This document shows positions 42,287 to 50,685 of a stretch of DNA of 64,000 nucleotides, piece by piece. The notes beneath the pieces were generated by a model. That model did no database searches. It was not told where the DNA came from and worked only from the letters and a program-made list of their open reading frames with translations. Both the position numbers and the translations under genes were made by a program. How positions within the stretch are numbered: position 1 is the first letter of the stretch; the number at the start of each line of letters is the position of its first letter. This DNA comes from Bacteroidota bacterium (GTDB lineage Bacteria > Bacteroidota > Bacteroidia > Chitinophagales > Chitinophagaceae). The stretch is taken from contig JAFDXD010000140.1 in NCBI GenBank assembly GCA_018268135.1, forward strand, positions 1-64,000. The letters are read 5' to 3'.

Positions 42287-45200
42287 TTAGAGTATGACAA
42301 CTGAGCCAGTCTTAATTCTAACACCTTTTGTATCAGTAAGTTCTACTCTGTAGATACCTCTTGAGAAATTAGTAAGATCTACATCCATTCTAGTGTAACC
42401 TGCTATTACACTGTAAGCTTTACTCCAAACCCTTGCTCCTTTAGAGTCGTAAACATTAATGAAGCCTGGTACGCCGCCATCACGGTTTAATGGTGGATTG
42501 TTGTAATATCTAACCTGGAACTGACCTGTAGTAGGGCTTGGGTAGATAAACAAGGTAGAGCTGGAAGAATCTGTAATAGCAAGAGCAGAAGATGTACTGC
42601 TACAAGTGTTAACATCATTTACAGCTACAGTATAAGAGCCTAAGTGATCAATATCTACAACTATGCTATTGCCAGTAACACCCGGTACTGCACTGCCGTT
42701 TCTAAACCAAGTATAAGTAGCAGCCGGATTAGGAGAAACTGCTGCAGTAATAGTAGTAGTTAATCCTGGGTAAAGTTTTTTATACGGAGCAGCACTCAGT
42801 ACAATAGTTGGATTAGGATTAACAGTTAAAGTAGCTACGTTGCTAAATTTATAAGAGCTACATGTAGTAACATACAATGAGTCTTTGTACTTATAATTGT
42901 TCATTGCTAAAGTAGCTCCTGTAATAGTAAGTGTACCAGTTACAGCAGATGTTCCGTAAGGAGCGCCTGATGTAGGTATTTTAGTAAATGTAGCCCCGTT
43001 ATCTGTACTTACATACCATCTGTGGCTAACGCCTACACCAGTAGTAGAAGTAGCAGTAAATGAAGCATTTTTACCTGCACAAGTAACTGCATTTGCAACC
43101 GGAATAGAAGCATCTGTAATTGGATTGCTTACTGTTACCGGGATAGTAGCTGTACCATCGCATGAGCCTCCGTTATTTACAGCAACTGTATAGTTGGTAG
43201 TAACAGTTGGTTTCACATAAACAGTATTTATCTGAGTGCTATCATAAGGAATAGTAGCTGCGGCATCTTTAAATATATTGCCACCTGTTACCGGACCCCA
43301 TATACCTGTTTCTGGAACACCAACATTATAATTTACATTAATTGACCAATCTTTTAAAGTACCTGCATCTGGAGGGCCTAAGTCATAAATAGCCAAGGTC
43401 CAGTTACCACCTGTATTTATACCATTTAAGAAGGTAGTATAAGAGCGGGTGGTAGGAATAAATCCATTAGGTCCTAAAGGTGCGGAACCTGCAGTGGCTG
43501 GATCCTGATTATCAGGTTTGAAAGTACCTGTCCATGGATCAGTACCTGAAACCAAGGTAGCGGTTCCAAATGAACTGATTACTGTATTGGTAAATCCGGT
43601 TGTTGGTCCGGAGCCACCAGTTTGGGTAAGACCATAGTCAAGGTTAAATATCTGACCGTTTGGAGCTTTTAACGCTATAACTAAATCTCCAATCCATGAG
43701 TGTGCAATATTAAGTTTTACACTAAAACCGGTAACAATAGCGCCTGCTGGCAATGGAGCAGTAGCAATTGTATTGCTCATACCTGCTGATGTGCCATCAT
43801 CCGGAATTGGAACATTTACTGCACCAGATGCAGTTGTTTGAACTGCTGGTACCGGAGAGGAAATATTGTTAATGGTTAATTTCTGTATAGTGCCTACACA
43901 AATAGATGCAGAAGCCGGAGCAATGGTAGGTACAAATGGGTTTACAGTTAAGGTAGCTGTATTGCTAAATGCAGCAGGAGTACATGTACCTGAGTATAAA
44001 ACCTGGTATTGATAACCATTCATGCTTATTGGAGCATTTGAAATAGTAAGGGTTGCGCTATTTGCTCCTGAAAATACTCCACCGTTTGTAACAGTAGTCC
44101 ATTGTGCGGTAGCACTTACTCTTTGCTGCCATTGGTAAGATATAAAAGAACCAGTGCCACCTAAAGTGAAATTAGCAGTGTTGCCACATAATACTGTTGC
44201 GTTAGCTGGCTGAGTAGGTGTAAGTGTAACGCAAGGCACAATATTTACAGTGTAGTCTTCAACCTCACCAAAACTTGAATTTCCACAAGAAGTAGCATTA
44301 GGGCCAAAGCTGGTATCATGTAAGCGTATTCTTAAGCGGGTGCTGCCTAACATTGCATTAGCTGGAACGAGAATGTTGCCTGTATAAGGACCTGCACCTA
44401 ATGCTGATGTATAAACAGTTTCTCCAGGGTCAGTAAAGCTACCATTATGATTATAATCAATAAAGATAATAACCTGATCTGAAGAGAAGCCAAATGCATT
44501 TTCTACATCTAATGGATAAAGAGCACCTTGAACTAAGTCTGTACTTTTGCTGGTAAAGTTTTCGTATCCCGTAGTACCAGTTGAGGCATTATTGATGGAA
44601 CCTAATGAGAAATTAGAAATACTTTCAAAACCTCCATTTTGTGCACCAGCATCGCAATAGCAACCTGATTGAGGAGTTTTATCAACAAATACTTTATTAG
44701 AAGTACCTGTAGAGGAAGAGGCAGTACAGGTTACAACAGCTCTATAATAAGTAGGGCCAGACTGGCTGGTTGTTAATGTAGAACTGGTAGCGCCGGGAAT
44801 ATTTACCCATGCATTAGCAGTAGTAGAGGAAGAATCCTGCCATTGATAAGTAACCCCAGATCCTGATGTACCATTTTGTAAAGAAAGTGAAAAATTAACT
44901 CCATTACATACATTAGGAACAGAAGCAATTGTATTTCCCGGTGCAGGAGTACCTGCACATGGGGCAGGAGGAGCACAATCTAAGTTAGATGCTGTAACTG
45001 TATATGCAGATGCAGTACCTGAAGGACCTGAACTTGGGTTAGTAGAATATACTACCAAAATTAAGTTTGCACCAGCAGGAACAGTAACAGAAGCACTAAT
45101 GCCAGCTCCAGGAGCGGGAGTACCTGTGCTTACACCTGGGTCTGCAAGATAATTAGTAACCAAATTGGCAGGATTAAATGCATTGTTATATACAGCAAAC

Positions 45201-45553
45201 TGAATATTTGCATTAGTAAGATCAGTAGTAGTAAGATTAAATGTTACACACTGAGATGACCCGGTAGTATTTGACAAAGAATAAGTGTCATAAAAGAATG
45301 GCCCGCCAGAAATAGTAGCAGGCGTAGTATAAGCAGATGAACATGAACCAGTAGGAGCCCCAGGGCGTGAAAGCCTTGAATTCATAGTTGCATCGCCAGC
45401 ACCTAAAGAGCCTGAAAATACACATGCTGCTTTAGGACTGCCCGTTTTTGGTGATGCTTGTGTGGAACTTATAAAAAGCCCAAAACAAATCACCATGGCT
45501 AATACACTTTTTAGCATGTATCGCATTTTAATAAGAGTAGTTTTGATTTGCAT
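42287..45553 (-). CDS. Large secreted protein with proprotein-convertase P-domain and T9SS type A sorting domain
   Basis: 1,088 residues. Signal peptide MRYMLKSVLAMVICFGLFISSTQA within the first 35 residues. The frame extends 9 codons further to ATG 45580, but ATG 45553 looks more natural; another Met follows at about residue 10. The mature protein is rich in Thr, Ser, Gly and Asn and modular: a GEVED domain near 305-440 (VIIFIDYNHNGSFTDPGETVYTS, SFGEVEDYTVNIVPC), PKD/Ig-like repeats, a P-domain near 565-740 (LNIAHSWIGDLVIALKAPNGQIF, NWTLAIYDLGPPDAGTLKDWSIN), and the C-terminal type A sorting signal (LFIYPSPTTGQFQV ... GIYRVELTDTKGVR). It is exported by the type 9 system and probably surface-attached; no enzyme domain is seen. 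Confidence 0.85.
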   Translation of the reverse strand: MQIKTTLIKMRYMLKSVLAMVICFGLFISSTQASPKTGSPKAACVFSGSLGAGDATMNSRLSRPGAPTGSCSSAYTTPATISGGPFFYDTYSLSNTTGSSQCVTFNLTTTDLTNANIQFAVYNNAFNPANLVTNYLADPGVSTGTPAPGAGISASVTVPAGANLILVVYSTNPSSGPSGTASAYTVTASNLDCAPPAPCAGTPAPGNTIASVPNVCNGVNFSLSLQNGTSGSGVTYQWQDSSSTTANAWVNIPGATSSTLTTSQSGPTYYRAVVTCTASSSTGTSNKVFVDKTPQSGCYCDAGAQNGGFESISNFSLGSINNASTGTTGYENFTSKSTDLVQGALYPLDVENAFGFSSDQVIIFIDYNHNGSFTDPGETVYTSALGAGPYTGNILVPANAMLGSTRLRIRLHDTSFGPNATSCGNSSFGEVEDYTVNIVPCVTLTPTQPANATVLCGNTANFTLGGTGSFISYQWQQRVSATAQWTTVTNGGVFSGANSATLTISNAPISMNGYQYQVLYSGTCTPAAFSNTATLTVNPFVPTIAPASASICVGTIQKLTINNISSPVPAVQTTASGAVNVPIPDDGTSAGMSNTIATAPLPAGAIVTGFSVKLNIAHSWIGDLVIALKAPNGQIFNLDYGLTQTGGSGPTTGFTNTVISSFGTATLVSGTDPWTGTFKPDNQDPATAGSAPLGPNGFIPTTRSYTTFLNGINTGGNWTLAIYDLGPPDAGTLKDWSINVNYNVGVPETGIWGPVTGGNIFKDAAATIPYDSTQINTVYVKPTVTTNYTVAVNNGGSCDGTATIPVTVSNPITDASIPVANAVTCAGKNASFTATSTTGVGVSHRWYVSTDNGATFTKIPTSGAPYGTSAVTGTLTITGATLAMNNYKYKDSLYVTTCSSYKFSNVATLTVNPNPTIVLSAAPYKKLYPGLTTTITAAVSPNPAATYTWFRNGSAVPGVTGNSIVVDIDHLGSYTVAVNDVNTCSSTSSALAITDSSSSTLFIYPSPTTGQFQVRYYNNPPLNRDGGVPGFINVYDSKGARVWSKAYSVIAGYTRMDVDLTNFSRGIYRVELTDTKGVRIKTGSVVIL

Positions 45554-45582
45554 AATTGTTTTTTTATTAATGAGTAACATCG

Positions 45583-45612
45583 AAAAAACACAATTTCCAA
45601 TATGGTAATTGT
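45583..45612 (-). terminator. Possible terminator between the small secreted protein and the T9SS gene
   Basis: ACAATTTCCA (45590-45599) pairs with TGGTAATTGT (45603-45612) with one mismatch and a 3-base loop. On the minus strand it leads into GTTTTTTC. It may reduce rather than abolish read-through. Confidence 0.5.
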
Positions 45613-45638
45613 ATTAAAATTTCTGAATAACTAAAGTA

Positions 45639-45899
45639 TTATTGCTTTACTTCAGCGGTTTTTTTAGAAAGAATGATTGGAGCAGGAGCATCACTTTGAG
45701 CATTTGGAGAAGCTGCAAGGCTCTTTTGTTTAAGAAAATCCATTTTTAGTTTTACTCTTTCTTCCTGAGTAAGTTTGGCTCTGCTAGCTTGAGTAGAGGT
45801 TGTTTTAGTAAGGGTAAGTGTTTTTTTGGGAGCGGTTTGAGCAGAAGCCAAACTAACTGACCCCATCAAAACAACACATGCAAGTAATAATTTTTTCAT
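45639..45899 (-). CDS. Small secreted protein of unknown function
   Basis: 86 residues with a Sec signal peptide MKKLLLACVVLMGSVSLASA (cleavage about 20). The mature part is short, polar and rich in Thr, Lys and Ala (PKKTLTLTKTTSTQASRAKLTQEERVKLKMDFLKQKSLAASP), with one likely helix around LTQEERVKLKMDFLKQK and a proline-containing tail. No known family is recognised. It has its own -7 element (45931-45938), lies directly upstream of the large T9SS protein on the same strand and may be cotranscribed in part. Confidence 0.6.
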   Translation of the reverse strand: MKKLLLACVVLMGSVSLASAQTAPKKTLTLTKTTSTQASRAKLTQEERVKLKMDFLKQKSLAASPNAQSDAPAPIILSKKTAEVKQ

Positions 45900-45930
45900 A
45901 TTATTTATTTTTTGTGAAAAATTTAATATT

Positions 45931-45938
45931 CAAATATA
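45931..45938 (-). promoter_or_regulatory. -7 promoter element for the small secreted protein
   Basis: TATATTTG on the minus strand is an exact TAnnTTTG match, 31 bases before the ATG. Confidence 0.6.
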
Positions 45939-46076
45939 GAAAAAATCATTAAAAGCAAAAATATTTTATGTTTTGCATAAATACCTATATTTTACTGTTT
46001 TAAAGTAATTGCACTACCAATGTTTAGCTTTTATTGGCTATAATGACATTTTTTATTTAACCAACTGCATTTTTGT

Positions 46077-46844
46077 ATGAGTACAATTTTCCGCCGGTTT
46101 AAAGATTCACGATTTGTAAAGGGGATGGTATATGCAATTATTGGCATATTTTCTTACCCCGGTATTAATATAATAAACAAGTTGGAGATAAAGGGGATGG
46201 AAAATCTTGAAAACCTGCCCAACAGGAACGTGTTATTTGTAAGTAACCATCAAACTTATTTTGCCGACGTAATTACTTTTATTCATATTTTTTGTGCCGC
46301 CAGATGGCGAAAAAGAAATAAACTCGGTTTACCTTATTACCTGCTTTGGCCTTTTACTCGTATTAAATATGTGGCGGCAGAAGAAACAATGAAGAAGAGC
46401 ATGCTCACTAAAATATTTACCCTGGCAGGAGCAGTAACGGTAAAAAGAACCTGGAATGCAGGTGGTAAAGAAGTGAGGCGTGGGCTGGATGCTTCTGATA
46501 CACGGAAAATAAATAATGCATTGCAGAATAATTGGGTTATCACTTTTCCGCAAGGTACTACCAAGCCTTTTGCACCGGGTAGAAAAGGCACTGCATTTAT
46601 CATCAAACAAAATAAACCCATTGTAGTACCGGTTACCATCACTGGCTTTTGGCGGGCCTTTAATAAAAAAGGGCTAAAATTTAAAAAGAAGGGGTCGCTG
46701 CTAAAAGTTACATTTAAAGCGCCAATGCAAATAGATTATAATGACAGTACTGAAAATATATTAGAACAAATAATGGATGCTATTGAGCAAAGTAAAAAAT
46801 TTATGAAGCATGGAAATGCTGCCAGCATCAATCCTGTATCATAA
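46077..46844 (+). CDS. plsC: 1-acyl-sn-glycerol-3-phosphate acyltransferase family protein
   Basis: 255 residues. Opens with a hydrophobic segment (about 15-32) that would anchor it to the cytoplasmic membrane. The acyltransferase blocks are FVSNHQTYFADVITF (about 60-74), the HX4D catalytic motif, KYVAAEETMKKSMLTKIFTLAGAVTVKR (block II) and FPQGTTKPFAPGRKGTAFI (about 159-177), the substrate-binding block III. PVTITGFWRAF completes the family pattern. It most likely adds the second acyl chain to lysophosphatidate in phospholipid synthesis, though glycine-lipid or lysophospholipid substrates are possible in this phylum. Confidence 0.85.
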   Translation: MSTIFRRFKDSRFVKGMVYAIIGIFSYPGINIINKLEIKGMENLENLPNRNVLFVSNHQTYFADVITFIHIFCAARWRKRNKLGLPYYLLWPFTRIKYVAAEETMKKSMLTKIFTLAGAVTVKRTWNAGGKEVRRGLDASDTRKINNALQNNWVITFPQGTTKPFAPGRKGTAFIIKQNKPIVVPVTITGFWRAFNKKGLKFKKKGSLLKVTFKAPMQIDYNDSTENILEQIMDAIEQSKKFMKHGNAASINPVS

Positions 46845-46858
46845 TGCCTGACATTTTA

Positions 46859-47368
46859 TTACTGTAAAAACAAGGCTTTTAATTCTTTGGCTTCATCCGG
46901 TTTCATTTTACCTCCTAATATCAACCTTAGTTGCCTTCTTCTTAATGCGCCTTCATAGAGTTTTTTTTCTTCTTCTGTTTCGGGAATTAATTTATTAACC
47001 GGCCTTGGTTTGCCCGTGGGGTCAAGCGCTACAAATGTATAATAGGCTTCATTACTTTTATATCTGTATTGCTGTATGGCATCTTCGCCAAATACTTTCA
47101 TGTGTACTTCCATACTGCTGTTAAAAGACCGGGTTACTTTTGCTTCAATATGCACTACATTGCCGATTTTTATAGGAGTTTCAAATGAAATATTATCAAC
47201 AGAAGCCGTTACTACCGGCGCTGCACAGTGTTTCATGGCTGCAAGGGCAGCAGCAATATCCATCCAGTACATAAGCCTTCCGCCCATCAGGTTGCCAAAA
47301 TTGTTGGTATCGTTTGGCAAAACCAGTTCCGTCATTACCACTAAGGATTCACTTGCTTTTTTGTCCAT
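46859..47368 (-). CDS. Acyl-CoA thioesterase (hotdog fold)
   Basis: 169 residues. The hotdog core includes VLPNDTNNFGNLMGGRLMYWMDIAAALAAMKHC (about 15-47), where the Asp-x-x-x-x-x-G-x-x-x-G-G motif of the BFIT/YciA-like acyl-CoA hydrolases is seen, and VVTASVDNISFETPIKIGNVVHIEAKV. The open frame extends 48 codons upstream, but a perfect -7 element (47385-47392) lies within that stretch, so MDKKASESLVVM at 47368 is the true start. It cleaves acyl-CoA thioesters in the cytosol; chain-length preference unknown. Confidence 0.88.
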   Translation of the reverse strand: MDKKASESLVVMTELVLPNDTNNFGNLMGGRLMYWMDIAAALAAMKHCAAPVVTASVDNISFETPIKIGNVVHIEAKVTRSFNSSMEVHMKVFGEDAIQQYRYKSNEAYYTFVALDPTGKPRPVNKLIPETEEEKKLYEGALRRRQLRLILGGKMKPDEAKELKALFLQ

Positions 47369-47384
47369 TGCAAATATTTTTTTG

Positions 47385-47392
47385 CAAAGATA
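47385..47392 (-). promoter_or_regulatory. -7 promoter element for the thioesterase
   Basis: TATCTTTG on the minus strand, 16 bases before the ATG at 47368. It decides the start: codons upstream of it cannot be in the mRNA from this promoter. Confidence 0.65.
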
Positions 47393-47577
47393 GGGTATGG
47401 ATAGTTGCAATATTACGCTTTGGTAAGAGTAGAGTATAGGTATGCTGATGAAAGGATTGCGACGCAACGATGATGCCATGAAAAACAAATGCCGGTATAA
47501 AAAAATAAACACTACTTTATAATGTGTAACAAATATTTATTTTGTACTTCGTAATTTCGATTTTTTAAAATTGTTTT

Positions 47578-48798
47578 ATGATATCATTTGATAATACAGA
47601 ATCTGCCTTTGCATATAAGTCAGATAAAGAACTTAAAAAAGCCAATTTTTTGTTTTCTACCATGGGCAGTCCTTTTTTGGTTAATATGGGCCTGAAGCTT
47701 ATGCCCTTTGCAATAAAGGCTCATTTGCCGTTTACAAAATCTATTATTCGCTCTACTATTTTTAAACAATTTGTGGGTGGAGAAACCTTGCAGGAAACAG
47801 CAGCAGTAGCAGATAAATTGGGTAAATACAATGTGCAGGTAATATTAGATTATGGCGTAGAAGGCGGGGATGATGGTGAAGAGGGCTACGACCATGCAAG
47901 GGAAGAGTTTATTAAGGTGATAGAATATGCAGCCACGCAAGCCAATATTCCATTTATGAGTATAAAAATAACGGGCATAGTGAGGTTTGGGTTGCTGGAG
48001 AAGATAGATGCGTATATGCATGACTGTGAGGGGTCGTTGATAAAGCGTTATTACAAAGTATTGGAACAGTTATCGGCCGGCGAAAAAGACGAATGGGAGA
48101 GGGCGGTACAGCGATTGTTGAAAATATGCGATTGCGCCGGCAAAAATAATATTGGGGTATTGGTAGATGCAGAAGAAACCTGGATACAAGACCCGGTAGA
48201 TGCCATTACGATTTTAATGATGGATACTTATAATAAAAATAAGGTAGTAATTTATAATACCATTCAGCTTTATCGCCACGACAGGCTTGCATTTTTGAAA
48301 GATAGCTATGAGGCGGCCTTAGAGAAAAATTTTATACTTGGCGCCAAATTGGTAAGGGGAGCTTATATGGAAAAAGAAAGAAAACGTGCCGCTGAAATGG
48401 GCTATGCTTCGCCAATACAACCTGATAAAAATACCTGCGATAATGATTACAATGCAGCAGTAAAATTTTGTGTAGAACATTTGGAAAATATTGCACTTAT
48501 TGTAGCATCGCATAATGAGTACAGTAATTTATATACCACTCAACTGCTTGATGAAAAAGGGCTGCCTCACAATCACCCTCATGTTCATTTTTCTCAACTA
48601 TATGGCATGAGTGATAATATTACCTTTAACCTTGCCAATAGCCATTGCAGTGTGAGCAAATATCTTCCCTTTGGCCCTATAAAAGATGTAATACCTTACC
48701 TGATGCGAAGAGCACAGGAAAACAGCTCGGCTGTAGGGCAAACCGGGCGTGAGCTTAGCCTTATAAAAAAAGAAATGCAACGCCGCAAAAAAAAATAG
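47578..48798 (+). CDS. putA: Proline dehydrogenase
   Basis: 406-residue FAD enzyme that oxidises proline to pyrroline-5-carboxylate and feeds electrons to the quinone pool; stand-alone PRODH domain, not the fused PutA. TIM-barrel motifs are IGVLVDAEETWIQDPVDAITI (about 195-215), VVIYNTIQLYRHDRLAFL (about 223-240), GAKLVRGAYMEKERKRA (about 257-273) and VASHNEYSN (about 306-314), ending SVSKYLPFGPIKDVIPYLMRRAQENS, the classical YLPYG-like PRODH signature. Complete. Symbol used by analogy with the PRODH half of PutA. Confidence 0.92.
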   Translation: MISFDNTESAFAYKSDKELKKANFLFSTMGSPFLVNMGLKLMPFAIKAHLPFTKSIIRSTIFKQFVGGETLQETAAVADKLGKYNVQVILDYGVEGGDDGEEGYDHAREEFIKVIEYAATQANIPFMSIKITGIVRFGLLEKIDAYMHDCEGSLIKRYYKVLEQLSAGEKDEWERAVQRLLKICDCAGKNNIGVLVDAEETWIQDPVDAITILMMDTYNKNKVVIYNTIQLYRHDRLAFLKDSYEAALEKNFILGAKLVRGAYMEKERKRAAEMGYASPIQPDKNTCDNDYNAAVKFCVEHLENIALIVASHNEYSNLYTTQLLDEKGLPHNHPHVHFSQLYGMSDNITFNLANSHCSVSKYLPFGPIKDVIPYLMRRAQENSSAVGQTGRELSLIKKEMQRRKKK

Positions 48799-48805
48799 CA
48801 GGCAT

Positions 48806-49462
48806 TTATTGAATTTTTATAACGTTGTTTTCTGCTATGGCATATACCTGTTCTCCCTTAAGCGGACGAATACTTACACTGCCTGTAAAGTTGCCAAATG
48901 CCGGCAGTACCGCATATTTTTTTGTGAAATAAAAACAGGGCAGATGAATGGTTTGTTTTGCTTTCCCTCTGATACTTATGCCGGGATGCAAATGGCCACA
49001 AAAGCAATACCTGTCATCCTTTTCAGTAATGTCATTGATATCGTGAACAAAACAAAAATTATTTTGTATAAAAATATCCTGATGTAATATTAAAGAAGCC
49101 TGTTGGTACCATTGTTTTTGTAATACATCATGATTGCCTCTGATTAAATGGATGGTAAGATGCTCAAAATCGTTTCTCCACTTTAAAAAAAAATTGGCTT
49201 CTTTATTAATATCGCTATGAAAAAAATCGCCTACAATAATAATTTGCAAGGGGTTGAAAAACTGTACAGCCGCAAACAGGCGTTGCATATCTTCTTTAAA
49301 AATATTTTGGGGAATGCCAATACCGCTTTTGCGGAAATGACCGCTTTTTCCAAAATGAAGATCAGACAGGATTAACGTTTTTTCTTCCTGCCAATAAATA
49401 GTACGATCGGCATTTAATAAAAAAGTATTGTTTAATAAATGATGTAGAATAAAACGACTCAT
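48806..49462 (-). CDS. pdeM: Ligase-associated metallophosphoesterase PdeM
   Basis: 218 residues, calcineurin-like fold. LILSDLHFGKSGHFRKSGIGIPQN (about 30-53) is the very characteristic PdeM start with the metal Asp and His; IVGDFFHSDINKEA (about 77), LIRGNHDVL (about 107) and FCGHLHPGISIRGK (about 153) supply the other ligands. In other bacteria pdeM sits with a DNA ligase, an exonuclease and a helicase in a damage-response cluster; here it is alone. The frame extends to TTG 49471, but that codon lies in the -7 element, so ATG 49462 is the start. Confidence 0.85.
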   Translation of the reverse strand: MSRFILHHLLNNTFLLNADRTIYWQEEKTLILSDLHFGKSGHFRKSGIGIPQNIFKEDMQRLFAAVQFFNPLQIIIVGDFFHSDINKEANFFLKWRNDFEHLTIHLIRGNHDVLQKQWYQQASLILHQDIFIQNNFCFVHDINDITEKDDRYCFCGHLHPGISIRGKAKQTIHLPCFYFTKKYAVLPAFGNFTGSVSIRPLKGEQVYAIAENNVIKIQ

Positions 49463-49468
49463 GGCTAA

Positions 49469-49476
49469 CAAAGTTA
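49469..49476 (-). promoter_or_regulatory. -7 promoter element for pdeM, near-leaderless
   Basis: TAACTTTG on the minus strand, an exact TAnnTTTG match, only 6 bases before the ATG at 49462. Confidence 0.5.
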
Positions 49477-49572
49477 GGCGCCTGCCTGATTTTTTTTTAA
49501 AACAAGTTTTGTAATGTTTTAACTACTTGCTTAATTTGTACTCAACTTTAACTCTACAAAATAAAATTAATT

Positions 49573-50091
49573 ATGGAAAATGTAACAAATGATAAGCTTG
49601 ACAATGGAGAATTTGATCAACCAAAAATGAGCGGCACTTTAAATGTAGTATCTATCCTATCCATCATTGGATGTGCCATACAGTTTTTAAGTAGCTGCTG
49701 GGGGTTTTTCTCTTCAAAAACTTCTTTTGATAATAAAGATAAAGTAATAGAGCAATTGAGCTCGGGCAAAATGCCCTCCTGGGCAAAATCAATGATGCCT
49801 GATATGAACCATTTTGAAGAGATGGTTACACATGCTTATGAAAACCGGTTGCCGATTTTAATTTTATCCATTGTAGCAATTGCACTTTGCTTTTATGGCG
49901 TTTTGCAAATGCGTAAATTAAAACAGCAGGGATTTTTATTTTATGTAATTGGTGAATTATTGCCTTTTGTTATAGGCGCAATTTTTATTGGCTCCTTTAC
50001 TTTAACCGGCTTTGCTGCTATATTTGGATATATTATTGCAGCAATATTTATTTTACTATTTTTCTCTCAAAAGAAGCACCTTATTTATTAA
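49573..50091 (+). CDS. Membrane protein of unknown function
   Basis: 172 residues with four predicted membrane helices (about 24-45, 95-112, 120-140 and 145-165). Between the first two lies a polar loop containing KVIEQLSSGKMPSWAKSMMPDMNHFEEMVTHAYENR. The N terminus is acidic and lacks a signal peptide. I do not recognise a named family; proteins of this layout (DUF4064-like or similar small multi-span proteins) are frequent in Bacteroidetes. It is convergent with hemJ, three bases apart, and has no evident functional partner. Confidence 0.6.
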   Translation: MENVTNDKLDNGEFDQPKMSGTLNVVSILSIIGCAIQFLSSCWGFFSSKTSFDNKDKVIEQLSSGKMPSWAKSMMPDMNHFEEMVTHAYENRLPILILSIVAIALCFYGVLQMRKLKQQGFLFYVIGELLPFVIGAIFIGSFTLTGFAAIFGYIIAAIFILLFFSQKKHLIY

Positions 50092-50093
50092 GG

Positions 50094-50621
50094 CTATTTT
50101 TTAGAGCGAATGATTTTATAAATCTTAATGGCGCTCATTAAAATAATGATGAATAAAACTAACCCAAGTAAACCCCACAAGGGGCTCATTGCCTGTTTAA
50201 CCGATACAGTTATTACGATAGCCACCAAAAATACGGTGGCTATTTCGTTCCATACCCTAAGCTGCTGAGAAGTATATTTAAAAACACCCCTTATCTGGTC
50301 GGTATAAATTTTTTGCAGGGTAAAATGATATGCATACAAACCTGTTACAAAGGCTAATTTTATTAATAACCATTGTGGTAATGAGCCATATAAAATAGCC
50401 ATCCATACACCAAATATCAAGGTTAGTATGGCAGATGGCCAGGTAATACCCAACCATAAGCCTTTCATCATTTTAGAAAATTGCTTATGTAAAATTGTTT
50501 TATCAGGCTCTGGCTTTTCTTCAGCTTCGGTATTGTAAATAAAAAGGCGAGGAATATAAAACATGCCGCTAAACCATGTTACTATAAAAATAATATGTAT
50601 GGCTTTTATGTAATAATACAT
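50094..50621 (-). CDS. hemJ: Protoporphyrinogen IX oxidase HemJ
   Basis: 175-residue cytoplasmic-membrane protein with four helices. The start YIKAIHIIFIVTWFSGMFYIPRLFIY (about 3-28) contains the conserved His and Arg; MMKGLWLGITWPSAILTLIFG and LRVWNEIATVFLVAIVITV (the R-x-W-N-E motif) are the other hallmarks of the UPF0093/HemJ family. It carries out the six-electron oxidation of protoporphyrinogen to protoporphyrin, replacing HemG or HemY. The gene lies next to hemH on the same strand, 64 bases after it, and across from the seven-gene hem cluster, which strengthens the call. Confidence 0.88.
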   Translation of the reverse strand: MYYYIKAIHIIFIVTWFSGMFYIPRLFIYNTEAEEKPEPDKTILHKQFSKMMKGLWLGITWPSAILTLIFGVWMAILYGSLPQWLLIKLAFVTGLYAYHFTLQKIYTDQIRGVFKYTSQQLRVWNEIATVFLVAIVITVSVKQAMSPLWGLLGLVLFIIILMSAIKIYKIIRSKK

Positions 50622-50685
50622 TGTAAAGGCTTAGTTTAATTTAAATTTTTTAATAGCTTATTAAAGATTTTATTAAAGCAATTTA

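Noticed and set aside
46068-46075. CATTTTTG just before the plsC ATG as a promoter
   Set aside because: One mismatch to TAnnTTTG and only one base before the ATG, too close to work.
47369-47512. 48-codon N-terminal extension of the thioesterase
   Set aside because: A perfect -7 element lies inside it and the extension has no similarity to hotdog proteins.
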